Source: Symbiodinium natans (taxonomy: Eukaryota; Sar; Dinophyceae; Suessiales; Symbiodiniaceae). Taken from it: 64,000 bases of DNA. Made by a program: the position numbers and the translations under genes. The stretch is taken from NCBI GenBank assembly GCA_905221605.1, contig CAJNDS010002737.1, positions 62,001 to 126,000 on the forward strand. Reading direction: 5' to 3'. How positions within the stretch are numbered: position 1 is the stretch's first letter; each line of letters begins with the position of its first letter. Below the pieces are notes generated by a model, which worked only from the letters and a program-made list of their open reading frames with translations, ran no database searches and was not told the DNA's origin. Positions 11,371-20,275 of this stretch are shown here, one piece after another.

Positions 11371-11720
11371 AAACCACAGCCAGGAGAATTTTTCTTCAGC
11401 AAGCGCGAGAGCGTTACCCAGTGGGTGTCCTTCATGCAAACGAATTCGCCCGGAGCCCCTTTGGGGCGAGACATAGTCTCTCGGGCAGTCGGTCACCCTG
11501 CTACGGCAAAACCACAGCTCACAAGCTGGGAATGTGGTGCACCCACAGGCCATCTACAGGGAACTATGTTACAGCTACTCATCAGGAAGAAGTTGCGACC
11601 GCAGCCCAAAGGCTGGGAAAGGATGCCCCCTTGTTTCCACAGCCTCCTAGGCCGGGGTGGTGCACAGCCAGCGAACTTCTTCCCCCAAAGGTCCAAGGGT
11701 GTTGCAGATCTGGTCAAAAC
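11371..11720. repeat. Large tandem repeat, partial and diverged unit C
   Basis: A third GAGAATTTTTCTTCAGCAAG begins at 11,384. Similarity to units A and B continues, with drift, through the GACATAGTCTCTCGGGC block, CCGCAGCCC...GGCTGGGA and ACAGCCAGCGAACTTC. The last block lies inside the 3' end of the kinase-like ORF, so the repeat family and the end of that ORF share ancestry. Confidence 0.65.
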
Positions 11721-13008
11721 ACGCTTGAGGTGGACCCCTGGAAACTTGCCGAAAGTAGCCCACATCATTAGGGCAGTATTTGGCAACTACCCTCCAAAAG
11801 CCAGTCCATTCCGGCCTCCCTTGGGAGGGGCCCCAGTTGTTGGCATCGATGAAGGCCGGAAGGGGAACCATCCTCGTGCCCAGCGGCCTGTGGCACAGGT
11901 TTGAAATGCCAACATCCTTGGCATCAACCCCACAGGCATACAAGTGCAACAAGGTGGCCAACGTGGCCAGAAGGTAGGAGTGAACACGGAGACCATTGGC
12001 AGCATTTTCCTGGAGCCACTCACGGGCCTGGCAGCGATGCTCTTGCACGTGGTACAGGAAACGATGCAGGCCCGCACCTGGCTCACCTGCAAGTCCTAGT
12101 CCAATCCACATGGAGCCACTGGTGAGGATGGGAGCCATGAGCCGGGGAAAACGCCGCGCCACATCGATCTCCGGACCGTTTAAGGATGCATCATCCGTGA
12201 GCTTCAAGACCAACGCCTGAGACAGCTGGTAGCCTACACGGCTTTGTCCCCAGCCCAGGCGCGTGAGAACTCGGGCTTCCACCACAACCTGCCGAATCGG
12301 GTCCCACGTAAGTGTGAGCTCTGGAGGGAGGAAGTGCCGAGGCGAGGTGGGCCGCTTGATGTAGCTAGCTGCTTCACCAGCCGCGTGCACACCCGGACTA
12401 AAGTCCTGAGCTTCTCTACGCATGCGTTGCCGCCGGCCCCAGGGGGACTCCTCAGCCTCAGGGGCCGGGTGTGCAGGGGGCCGGGCCCTGGACTCTGAGG
12501 GGGAACGAGGCCGTGCATGCTGGTTGGGAAGGTCACGGCTGGACCTAGCCTCCTCTGACCGCCTCCCAGGTGGAGGGGAACGGGTTGAATCACGCGGAAC
12601 CGAACGCAAATCCACACCGGACCCTGCTACCTGAGGTCCTCCTTCGCGGAGGGGTGGGAGGGGTAGGGCTTCTGTCCACTGAGCGCAAGACCAAACGAGG
12701 GGAAGGAGAGCGCCGACGGTCACGCCGAGGAGCCGGAGGGGGCGGGGGGGCGGCCATGCCTTCGCCGCCGGCTGGGCCGAAGAGCTGGAACCCCCAGGAG
12801 CCGCCTCCTCAGGGAGGGGTGCCCCTTCCTGCTGGTCATCACCCACAGGAAGGCCCTGGTCTATGCGCTGTTGCCTGCGGATGTGGGGCGGGGGTCGTCG
12901 CTTGGAATGCTGGAGGGTCGCCGTAGAGCGCCACGACTTCCCCTCTGCCATTCGTTGGCGCTGCTCGCGCCAAAAGGGGCCACGACCCCTGCCCTGTGAG
13001 CCCCCCAT
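11647..13008 (-). CDS. Protein-kinase-like accessory ORF downstream of LINE RT (453 aa)
   Basis: The ATG at 13,008-13,006 overlaps the RT stop as TGATG. The first ~210 residues are Arg/Pro/Ser-rich and disordered. From about residue 225 the protein resembles a kinase-fold domain. LGWGQSRVGY looks like a glycine-rich loop, QALVLKL would hold the beta-3 Lys, and NGPEIDVARRFP the alpha-C Glu. DAKDVGISNL resembles a catalytic loop (D...N) and PAFIDANNWG the DFG position. From memory I associate similar domains with retroelement proteins in Symbiodinium, but I cannot name a family. The HRD and DFG motifs are not canonical, so activity is uncertain. In-frame codons also lie upstream of the ATG (TTG at 13,026). 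The last ~70 bases overlap the tandem-repeat family. Confidence 0.6.
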   Translation of the reverse strand: MGGSQGRGRGPFWREQRQRMAEGKSWRSTATLQHSKRRPPPHIRRQQRIDQGLPVGDDQQEGAPLPEEAAPGGSSSSAQPAAKAWPPPRPLRLLGVTVGALLPLVWSCAQWTEALPLPPLREGGPQVAGSGVDLRSVPRDSTRSPPPGRRSEEARSSRDLPNQHARPRSPSESRARPPAHPAPEAEESPWGRRQRMRREAQDFSPGVHAAGEAASYIKRPTSPRHFLPPELTLTWDPIRQVVVEARVLTRLGWGQSRVGYQLSQALVLKLTDDASLNGPEIDVARRFPRLMAPILTSGSMWIGLGLAGEPGAGLHRFLYHVQEHRCQAREWLQENAANGLRVHSYLLATLATLLHLYACGVDAKDVGISNLCHRPLGTRMVPLPAFIDANNWGPSQGRPEWTGFWRVVAKYCPNDVGYFRQVSRGPPQACFDQICNTLGPLGEEVRWLCTTPA

Positions 13009-15893
13009 CACTGCTTCTTGAAGCAAAGGGTCTGCTGACCGGAGGGAAGCTCTTTCTTCTTTTTGGCACGGCTGGCCGGCTTCGGGGCAGGCTCCTTTGC
13101 AAGCCCGGCTTCGCGTGCACTTGCCCCAGGAAGGGAAACCGCTTCCTTTGTTTTGCCAGGCCCCACCTCAGACACGTGCGACGCTGCAGCCTTAGGAAGG
13201 GAAGCCGCTTCCTTTAGCGCTGAAGAAGAACCTGGAGAGTCCGGCCGCCCAGGAGGCGTGGAAACCGAGGCCTGGGCATGAAAGGACAGGGTTTGGTTAT
13301 TGTGGAGTTTTTTACAGGGTTTCTGGAGACCTAAACAAGGCTGAGAATGGCCTGGAAGGAGGGTAAGATGGCACCCGGAGCACAGCCATCTACGTCCTTC
13401 ATTTTTGAGCCGGTGCGTCGGGTGGAGGGTAGGCCAGAACTGGGGACCATTATGGGGCATGTCAATGCACGGCTGCGCAAGCAAACGTTCTAGCCTATCC
13501 ATCTCATGAACCTGCTGGAGGTAAAGCTTACACTTCACACAAGTGATTGCCAAATTGTTTGTTTTCAACCCCCCTACTTGCCAGACATGACCACCTACTG
13601 CTTCCGGGACATCCACTTTCGCCAACAAAAGCTGGCGCTTATTAGGCCCTTTGGGTGGTTGGGGTTCCTCCCTTTGGCTTCGGGGGACAAAATCATCTTT
13701 TGAGGCATGTTTCAAAACAACCACAGCTCGCGACGCCAGGTAATCGCAGATCCTGGTTACGAGCCTATCCAGGTCCTGGACTTTCCGCCCTGCTACAGGC
13801 GATATGGTGGCAGCTCGTTTGCCTGCCAACTCGTCAGCGCACTGGTTGGCCTGGTGTCTCCAAAGCTGGGAAAAGCCAAACCGAATTTCGAACTCACGGC
13901 TAGTTAGGTGGGATTTTACCCAAGTGGGCCTTATCCTACCACGGTCCTCCCAGACCGGGCCCCAAAAAGCCGGGGTTGTTTTTTGAAAGGATTTTTTGGT
14001 GAGGGTCCTTAGGGCTGGTTTACAGTCCCCCGTAAGGTCAACCTGACCAAGGGTGTGTTTGATCGTCTGCACAATGGCATAAGATTCACCGTGCGCGACG
14101 CTTGTTCCGGGGGGGGTGAGGCCGGACATGGTTCCTAACTCCTGAAACTGACCATCTTGAACCCGCCCCACGACTACAGACCAGCTCACCCTTCGCAATC
14201 GCGGATCCTTGGTGAACATGCCCCCTGACGCGTCCGTAGCAACCACCAACCCGTCTGCTACTACCTGGGAGGACGTGAGAAACACGCCTGTCTTGACCAC
14301 CTCTAGGTCCCCCGAGGGAGCGACTGGGAGGTATTTAAGGGGAAGCATACCCCGAAGCCACAGGCAGTCATCAGGGAAACGGCGCTTCTCCGCCAGAACG
14401 TACCCCGGTAACCGCATGCCACCAGGGAAGGAAGGGCACTCATACATGAGGTGGCGCAAGGTGGCTCCGGAATCGCCACAAAACTTACAGACATCCTTGC
14501 CACCATTGCCGTTATGGAGAATGGACCCTTGGAAAACAGCCCGATAGGCGTACCGGGTTGTTTTGGTGCGCACTGACTTGAGCAGGCGACGCGGGACCGT
14601 CCAGTCGACCCCGCCACCAGCACCCGCTGCCGACGAGGCCGATCCCATGCGACGAGACCTCTGGGTCTTGATGATGTCCGTGAGGAAAGACGAGGTTTGG
14701 CAGGCAACCGAAACCTCAGAAGGCTTGATTTCCAGAACACGCTCCTCAAAAACCCAGCGGGAAGGATCGTGGCCGTCGACCTGGAGGTCGCGGAGGTATT
14801 GACACATGGCTGAGATGGGTCCAGTGACCACGGACCAACCGTGTTTCGCAGCCTCCAGCCGCTTCCAGACCACTCGCCAAGTGTCCTTTACTGCCTCCCA
14901 TCCCATGCGGTTACATCTGGCCATCATCCTGAAAAGACTTTCCACGTGCTGGGTTACCACAATAAGGTAGGGATCCTGAACCTCGTGGGCCGTCATATCT
15001 AGGATGGTATCCGTTGAACCGTATCGGCTCCTGCCTGCGTGTCGGGCTACCGCTGCGCGCATGGTTTTCATATGTTTAGGGGCAACCCCTTGTGCTTCAT
15101 GGCCATAAAGACCTGAGGTGACCACACTAGAACGGTGCAACCGTAGCCGGACGCGGCGTGACGGGATACGAAGCTTACCCAACTTCAGGTTACGAAGGCT
15201 ACCTACCCGGAAGCGTTTCTGGGCAGTAGTAGTCCTGCGCCGGCGGCCACTGCCACTGTCAAGGCCATCCTTGACCACGTCGACTATGTCAGGGTCCCCT
15301 GGCCGCAGCAGCTGTCGCAGCGCCGCGGCCGAGCGGGGTGTTCCGGCCACAAATTTTGTTTTCTCTTGGCTGAGGACGAGACCTTCCGCCTGAAGACTGG
15401 CCTTGAGCACTCGAAAGGCTTCATAAGCCGCTCCCGCGGCTATATCCGGCGAGGCATGGAGGGAGTCTGCGGAGACATCGTCCAACCATACGTCGCAATG
15501 GTGCAAGCCTGTGACTCGTTTCAGTCTATGTAAGGGTTCGGACATGGTGAGCTTGGCCAAGGTGGGAGCGTACGGGCATCCCTGGATCATGCCCCGGCCT
15601 GGGAAGATGGTGGGACTGGGCTGGGATTCCCCCACCACCGTGCGACCTCCTTGGTAGAGGCGAAGGGAGAGGCACAGGGCCAAGGCTGGGAAAGACAACC
15701 GCAAGCCTTGTTCGCAAAGCCTCTGCCAAGAGACGCTATCGTAAAACCCATTAATGTCAACAAACAACGAGACAGTGTGCAAACCCTTGACTCTGGCAGA
15801 CTCTTTGGAGCATTTCCTGGCCAGGGCAACGTCCAACGAGGTTCGGCCTGGAATCGCCGAGTCAAAAGGATGATCCGGGATGTATCCAGCCAC
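13008..15893 (-). CDS. LINE ORF2: reverse transcriptase, RNase H and C-terminal Cys/His module (961 codons, 5' frame-broken)
   Basis: RT motifs appear in order: SLFVDINGFYDSV (A), GRGMIQGCPYAPTLAKL (B), VWLDDVSADS (C, catalytic LDD) and GLVLSQEKTKF. CKFCGDSGATLRHLMYEC is a CCHC-like motif at ~470-490. RNase H follows, with VVATDASGG, AHGESYAI, LTGDCKPA, TWVKSHL and NQCADELAG. Next comes the Cys/His module (CVKCKLYLQQVHEMDRL ... WLCSGCHLTL), then a Ser/Pro/Lys-rich tail ending KKKKELPSGQQTL. The apparent start at 15,893 is a GTG inside the domain; the true protein begins upstream in another frame (RFLVSQ... to AGYIPDHPFDS). The stop TGA at 13,010-13,008 overlaps the next ORF's ATG. Confidence 0.9.
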   Translation of the reverse strand: MAGYIPDHPFDSAIPGRTSLDVALARKCSKESARVKGLHTVSLFVDINGFYDSVSWQRLCEQGLRLSFPALALCLSLRLYQGGRTVVGESQPSPTIFPGRGMIQGCPYAPTLAKLTMSEPLHRLKRVTGLHHCDVWLDDVSADSLHASPDIAAGAAYEAFRVLKASLQAEGLVLSQEKTKFVAGTPRSAAALRQLLRPGDPDIVDVVKDGLDSGSGRRRRTTTAQKRFRVGSLRNLKLGKLRIPSRRVRLRLHRSSVVTSGLYGHEAQGVAPKHMKTMRAAVARHAGRSRYGSTDTILDMTAHEVQDPYLIVVTQHVESLFRMMARCNRMGWEAVKDTWRVVWKRLEAAKHGWSVVTGPISAMCQYLRDLQVDGHDPSRWVFEERVLEIKPSEVSVACQTSSFLTDIIKTQRSRRMGSASSAAGAGGGVDWTVPRRLLKSVRTKTTRYAYRAVFQGSILHNGNGGKDVCKFCGDSGATLRHLMYECPSFPGGMRLPGYVLAEKRRFPDDCLWLRGMLPLKYLPVAPSGDLEVVKTGVFLTSSQVVADGLVVATDASGGMFTKDPRLRRVSWSVVVGRVQDGQFQELGTMSGLTPPGTSVAHGESYAIVQTIKHTLGQVDLTGDCKPALRTLTKKSFQKTTPAFWGPVWEDRGRIRPTWVKSHLTSREFEIRFGFSQLWRHQANQCADELAGKRAATISPVAGRKVQDLDRLVTRICDYLASRAVVVLKHASKDDFVPRSQREEPQPPKGPNKRQLLLAKVDVPEAVGGHVWQVGGLKTNNLAITCVKCKLYLQQVHEMDRLERLLAQPCIDMPHNGPQFWPTLHPTHRLKNEGRRWLCSGCHLTLLPGHSQPCLGLQKPCKKLHNNQTLSFHAQASVSTPPGRPDSPGSSSALKEAASLPKAAASHVSEVGPGKTKEAVSLPGASAREAGLAKEPAPKPASRAKKKKELPSGQQTLCFKKQ

Positions 15894-16772
15894 TGGCTGA
15901 CCAAGAACCGCCGAGTCTTACACCAAAGCCGCCACAGGACCGATGTAAGACCGATAGGTCTTTCCTTCAAGGCACTCTTGGCCAGAAGAACAATCTGGAC
16001 CTGGGAAACTTGGAGGGGAATGGCAAGGTCCTCCTCCATTTTGTTGAAGACGTTGGCTAGGACTGCATACGCGTCCCGAGGCAGGTCTCGAAGATCATTG
16101 AAATCCCAGCCGTCCGGGCCTCCTTTTTTGGGATTCCTGGCGGCGCATATCTTAGCGACAGAGCTAGCAGAATGCTTGGGCAGGGAACGGACCTGCTCCC
16201 GGGCTAAGTCAAACAAGGCATCCCATACTTCCCCTTGGAGCGGAGCTGGCGACACCAGGTTACCCTGCCAGACCTCGCACCAAAATTCGAGCCGTTTATA
16301 GGGCCGCGCCAGGGGAGTGAACTCACGATACGGCCGTTCCAAGGTTTGCTCATCAGCTCGAAGGGAGCGGTAAAGGGGGCGGAGGTGATCATTTTGCGCC
16401 TCTTCTAGCCACTTGGAGTAAGACTCGGAGTTCTGGGAGGTCTGGGAGGCTCAAGCTTCCTTATATTTTGTCTCAACCTGGGGCACCAACTCCCGAGTGA
16501 GGCTGCTGCGGTCATCAGCATGAACCCAGTCCTTGAGGACGGGAAGAAGGGGGTCGTCCGGAGGAATGGAGGCGAAGGCCTCTGAGGACTTGGTCCCGTC
16601 TGAAGCCAGGTGCGCCATCTATCCCAGATAGCCATAGGCCCTCGGCCCTCCTGTCCAGGCACCTCCGCCAACTGGGTGCGAGGCCAACGGCCTGCGGGGA
16701 AGGTCGACCCACCAGCCCTTTCCTGTGGTGGCCTGGGCCTCCGACTGAGGAGAATTTTTCACACCCCCCCAT
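15887..16772 (-). pseudogene. LINE ORF2 linker and RT N-terminus, frameshifted
   Basis: The frame from 16,342 reads ERPYREFTPL, CAARNPKKGGPDGWDFND and VQIVLLAKSALKERPIGLTS, the fingers part of the RT. Upstream in the same frame are SYSKWLEEAQNDH and RPLYRSLRADEQ, matching the linker of copy 1. An in-frame TGA after VETKYKEA (~16,450) and a frameshift near 15,885 break it. Similarity is lost at ~16,770, where the copia element begins. Confidence 0.75.
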
Positions 16773-16799
16773 GCACAGATGGTCCTGGTGTAGTCTCCC

Positions 16800-17700
16800 T
16801 CAGTCCTTTCTTTCATCCTGCTTCAGAATCTTCTTCCCAATCCTGACAAGAGCCTTTCCAAGCTCTTCTGGGTAAGTGCCAGACTCCTTCAGAGACACAC
16901 TTTTCGAATGTTCGTGGTTTCCTACACATACGTAAGAGGAAAGCTCCCAAACGCAAGCAGCGCTATTCGAAGCGAACCACCATCTCTTCCAGGTCTTCTC
17001 CTTCTTTTCGAAACAGCACCTATCCACTATACACCCGTGCGTCAGGTTCAGATTCTTAGAGACTTCCTTAAACACTGTCTCCTTCCACAGAGAGGACTTT
17101 TCGGGCCACTCGTGGGTTGACAGCAAACCCTCATTCGAGGTATAGGGGCTAAAGAGCTTCCCTAACAGTCTCCAGCACTTCGTGTGCACCTTCAGCGTCT
17201 TACGCCAAAGTTCCAAACCTCGTTGTTTGCGGAACTGCAGATATCTCAGCGGACACCCAGTGCTACAGAGCGCGGACACATGCGCAAACACACGGACCTT
17301 TCCCAGGTTCAGGACACGCAGGATTTCTTCGAGGACTAAAACGGTGTTTTTACTCAGAAGATTGATATTTCGAGTCACTCCAAAGTACGCTACACCTTTC
17401 TCGCGCGCACACGATTTGGCTATAGCGCTCGACTCTTCGCAGCAAAGCTCCAGAACGACGAGCGACACTGTTCCTTTAGCCAACGCCGTCGCGGCTTCCA
17501 TCCAGGAGCTCGGAACCTCCAGCGGAGAGGACCTTACTGCATTCGCGGATACTTCCTTAGTGATATTGGGCTCATCTCTTACTTCTTCAACGTTTTCTTC
17601 GGAAATCGACGACCACGATTCTGGCTCGCTAATGAGGCCGCTTGCCTCGCAAAGGCTGAGCAAGTTCTCCGCAGTTGGGGATTTAGTTAGAGCATCTGCG
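16800..17700 (-). pseudogene. Copia Pol C-terminal extension, methyltransferase-like domain
   Basis: After the copia hallmark NPADALTKSPTAENLLSL the protein continues ~280 residues instead of ending. The extension reads VVLELCCEESSAIAK (like a SAM-binding motif I loop), GVAYFGVTRNINL, RVFAHVSALCSTGCPLRYLQ (position of a cytosine-methyltransferase PC-type motif, though here LC), STHEWPEKSSLWKE, WWFASNS, then YVCVGNHEHSKSVSL before a stop at 16,800. Cytosine methyltransferases captured by retrotransposons have been reported in Symbiodinium and charophyte algae, which makes the assignment plausible. The fold call is my inference from motif order. An alternative is an uncharacterised copia-specific domain. 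Confidence 0.55.
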
Positions 17701-19411
17701 GGGTTGAGTTCTCTAGCGTCAATCTTTCCCTGGCGACTAGTTGTTGGAGAAAAGCCGCTCTCAACTCTATGTGGCGGACTTTCCTAAGGAGGGTGCTCAT
17801 TTGCGCTATTGACAGGGCGCTTTCAGAGTCCCCGTACGCGCGCAACTGACATCGGCCTTCCTCCGCGTCGGAAGGCATCCCCTCCACCATCGTCTGCACC
17901 AACAGAGATATATACAATCCCTCTCTTGCGATTTTCAGTCAGCGCTGCTAGCTCGGCCTCTGCCGATGAAAGAGCCACGGTCGTCTGTTTCCTACTGAAC
18001 GTCTTCAAGCAACAATTGTTCCAGGTCACAATTCCACCACTCACAGAGTTCAAACCCCAAGACGCGTCAACAAAACACGACACTGACTCTAGGTCATCAT
18101 CAGGGGCCAACAGCTCTCTACGTGAGGGGAACACTTGGACCTTATGCGGTAAACCAGACACCCACCTCAGAACATCCGCGTCCTAGAAAGCCGCATACGT
18201 ATTGCAATCGGGCCTTGAAAGCGACGCCCAGGCTAGGCGTCCTAATGTACGTCGAAAGCGCTCGTGCGCCTCTGGCGTAAGAGGTGTGTCCTGTCCTTTC
18301 TTGATGAGGTCGGCATACAGCCGCTCTAATGGTGGAAGCTTCGGCGCCACCTTCGTGATTCCGTACTCCTCACAGCAAGACCTCAAATACTTAGCCCAAG
18401 CCAAAGTATACGCAGGGCTCTCCGGGCTTCCTCCGGAAGATCCTACGTCCCAAGAAAGACACCTCACCTGGTTTTCCTTCCACGAGTTCACCTGTTAGCT
18501 TAAGCTTGTAGCGCTTCTTCAGGTCTTCATACACCTTTCGAGCTTCGGCGGTGTTCTCGGCCCAAATCAACAAATCATCAACATAAGAAGAGGACAATCA
18601 CCAAACCATTCTTGGTTTTCTTGCGGAAGATTGTCGGGTCCAAGATCTGTTGGAATCCTTGGTTCCCAAGGTACGCCGACAGCTCCTTATACCAAGAAAG
18701 CGGGGCGCTTCGAAGCCCATTCATGGCACGAAACAGTTTCAAGAAGACCCTTTCGCCGGTCTTTGCGTTTCCTATGTTACTCGGAAGCTGCACAAACTCC
18801 GGCCGCGCAATAGCGGCGTGCATGAACGCTACCGAAACGTCACAGGACAGCACAGACCCTTTTCTACACAGAACGGAAAGTAGGAGCCGCAGCCCTTCCA
18901 GGCTGGTGGTAGGAGAATAGATCCCCTCAGCGAGCGTCGTGCCGCCCATAGCGGCAAAATCGCGGACAACAAGTCTAGAGCGATAAAGACCAGGCTTCTT
19001 AACCGTATTGACAAGAACTCTTCTTCCGCTCTCCTTAGCAAGTCGATACGCTTCTCGCTCGCTCACCACTTCTCCAACGTTGAACGACTCCAATTCTTCT
19101 AGTTCTAATTTCATGGACAGATAGAGGAGTTTGGGATCTAACAGCTCACCAGAGGTCTCTGAAACAGCTTGCTGGGGGACCTGACAACAGATTCTACTCC
19201 CTCCAAACTTAAGCTCAAAGGAAGACGCCGCTTGATTGCTCACGGCGCGGCAGTCAGGTCCTTCGCCTAGCTTCTGAAGATAATGATCCGTCAACCAATC
19301 AATCTGCATGTCCTCCAGGTCAGGTTCAGGAAGATCGCCACCGGCTACCCCCTCATGACCCTCAGATCCCACTTTTGTGGGCTCGTAATCCGGGACATCA
19401 TCAAGAAGCAT
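17687..19411 (-). pseudogene. Copia reverse transcriptase and RNase H, frameshifted
   Basis: The frame 19,411-18,578 contains YRSRLVVRDFAAMGG, SCDVSVAFMHAAI and FLKLFRAMNGLRSAPLSWYK, typical copia RT signatures. After a one-base shift near 18,595 the next frame reads SSSYVDDLLIWAEN (catalytic YVDD) and FLGRRIFRRKPG. Later frames give ERFRRTLGRLAWASLSRPD, then RNase H with SCFVDASWGLNS, FSRKQTTVALSSAEAELAAL and AYGDSESALSI, and finally ARELNPADALTKSP. In an intact element all of these would be one frame; at least four shifts separate them. Confidence 0.9.
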
Positions 19412-19842
19412 TTCTTCATCCTCTGGGGCTTCAATTCTTCTTCTTTCGGAACAATGGATTCTGGAGGCGGCTCAAACAGCAACGGCTTTTCGGGGTCCTG
19501 CGGGTCAAGCACAAGAGGGTTGGAGCTAGCTAGCAGTTCCAGTGTGGGGCTGTCGTACGTTGGTTCATCCCGTTCAAAGATGCCACGACACGCCGGAAAG
19601 ATATCTATCTCTCCATCTCCCCCGATGACGGTCCCATAAACACCTCCACCTCTCGGGTGGACGGGGCCCAGATAGCTCACTCGAACCGTCGTTGCTCCCC
19701 GGAACTTTTCTAGATGTCGCTTAGAACCGCCAACTTTGGCCTGAACCGAACAGCCGAATGGAAGCGTCCGAGTCCTTTGGACTATTTCCTCGTGCAACCT
19801 GTCTATTGCGGTGGTGCTGTTGTGGCTGTCAAAGTTCCACAT
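19345..19842 (-). pseudogene. Copia integrase C-terminal region and linker
   Basis: The frame reads RTRTLPFGCSVQAKVGG, RVSYLGPVHPRGGGVYG and GEIDIFPACRGI, then an acidic Pro-rich linker toward RT. This matches the region after the copia integrase core (host-factor-like beta module plus linker). The HHCC and DDE parts that should precede it are absent upstream, where sequence becomes unrelated at ~19,850. Confidence 0.65.
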
Positions 19843-20275
19843 TCACTTCCCTTTATCTCTTCACTCTGTTCTCTATTCATGCGTCGTGTTCGCTGGCTCA
19901 CTTACTCCTTATAATAGAGAACGTGAAGAAAACATGTGAAGTGAATTACAAACGAATGCAATGAGTGCGTGAATTAACTGAACATGTGAACGAAACCCAC
20001 AGTTGATGATTCATAGACTTGGAAATGAAGGTGAAAGGAATGAACTAAAAAGGCCCTTTCATTTTTCCCTTCTGGCCTTTTTAAGTGAATATGACCTCGG
20101 GATCTATGTACCTGAAAGGCATGGCTTCGCAACGGAATCCTTTCTTCAATCTCCTCTCCTTGTGGAACTGGGGCTTCAGGAGGTTGTTCAGGGTTTCGTG
20201 GGGGACGATTCGGCTGGTTAGACGAAGACGACGGTTCACCATCATCACGGTCCAGGATTAAGGGATCAGAGCCTA
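19843..20275. other. Spacer between copia integrase remnant and minisatellite ORF
   Basis: No gene is recognised. Minus-strand reading at 20,270-20,080 gives an acidic, Pro-rich stretch (RNPEQPPEAPVPQGEEIEER) that could be leftover copia linker. The 19,860-20,060 part is AT-richer and has repeated GTGAA/ACATGTGAA words. Confidence 0.4.

Larger units (their letters stand above)
11647..16772 (-). mobile_element. Non-LTR (LINE) retrotransposon, copy 2, 5'-truncated
   Basis: The minus-strand order is linker plus RT N-terminus (16,772-15,887), RT, RNase H and C-terminal module (15,893-13,008), then a second ORF with kinase-like features (13,008-11,647). ORF1 and the endonuclease are missing. The left boundary abuts the 3' end of a copia element at ~16,770-16,800, as expected for 5' truncation on insertion. 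The main ORF is open for 961 codons, so this copy is younger than copy 1, but a stop and a frameshift remain upstream. Confidence 0.85.

Noticed and set aside
16740-16765. AGGAGAATTTTTC at the 5' end of LINE copy 2, identical to the start of each 2.5-kb repeat unit
   Set aside because: Thirteen shared bases, but the flanks differ completely and here it lies next to ORF2 coding sequence, so I do not claim a common origin.
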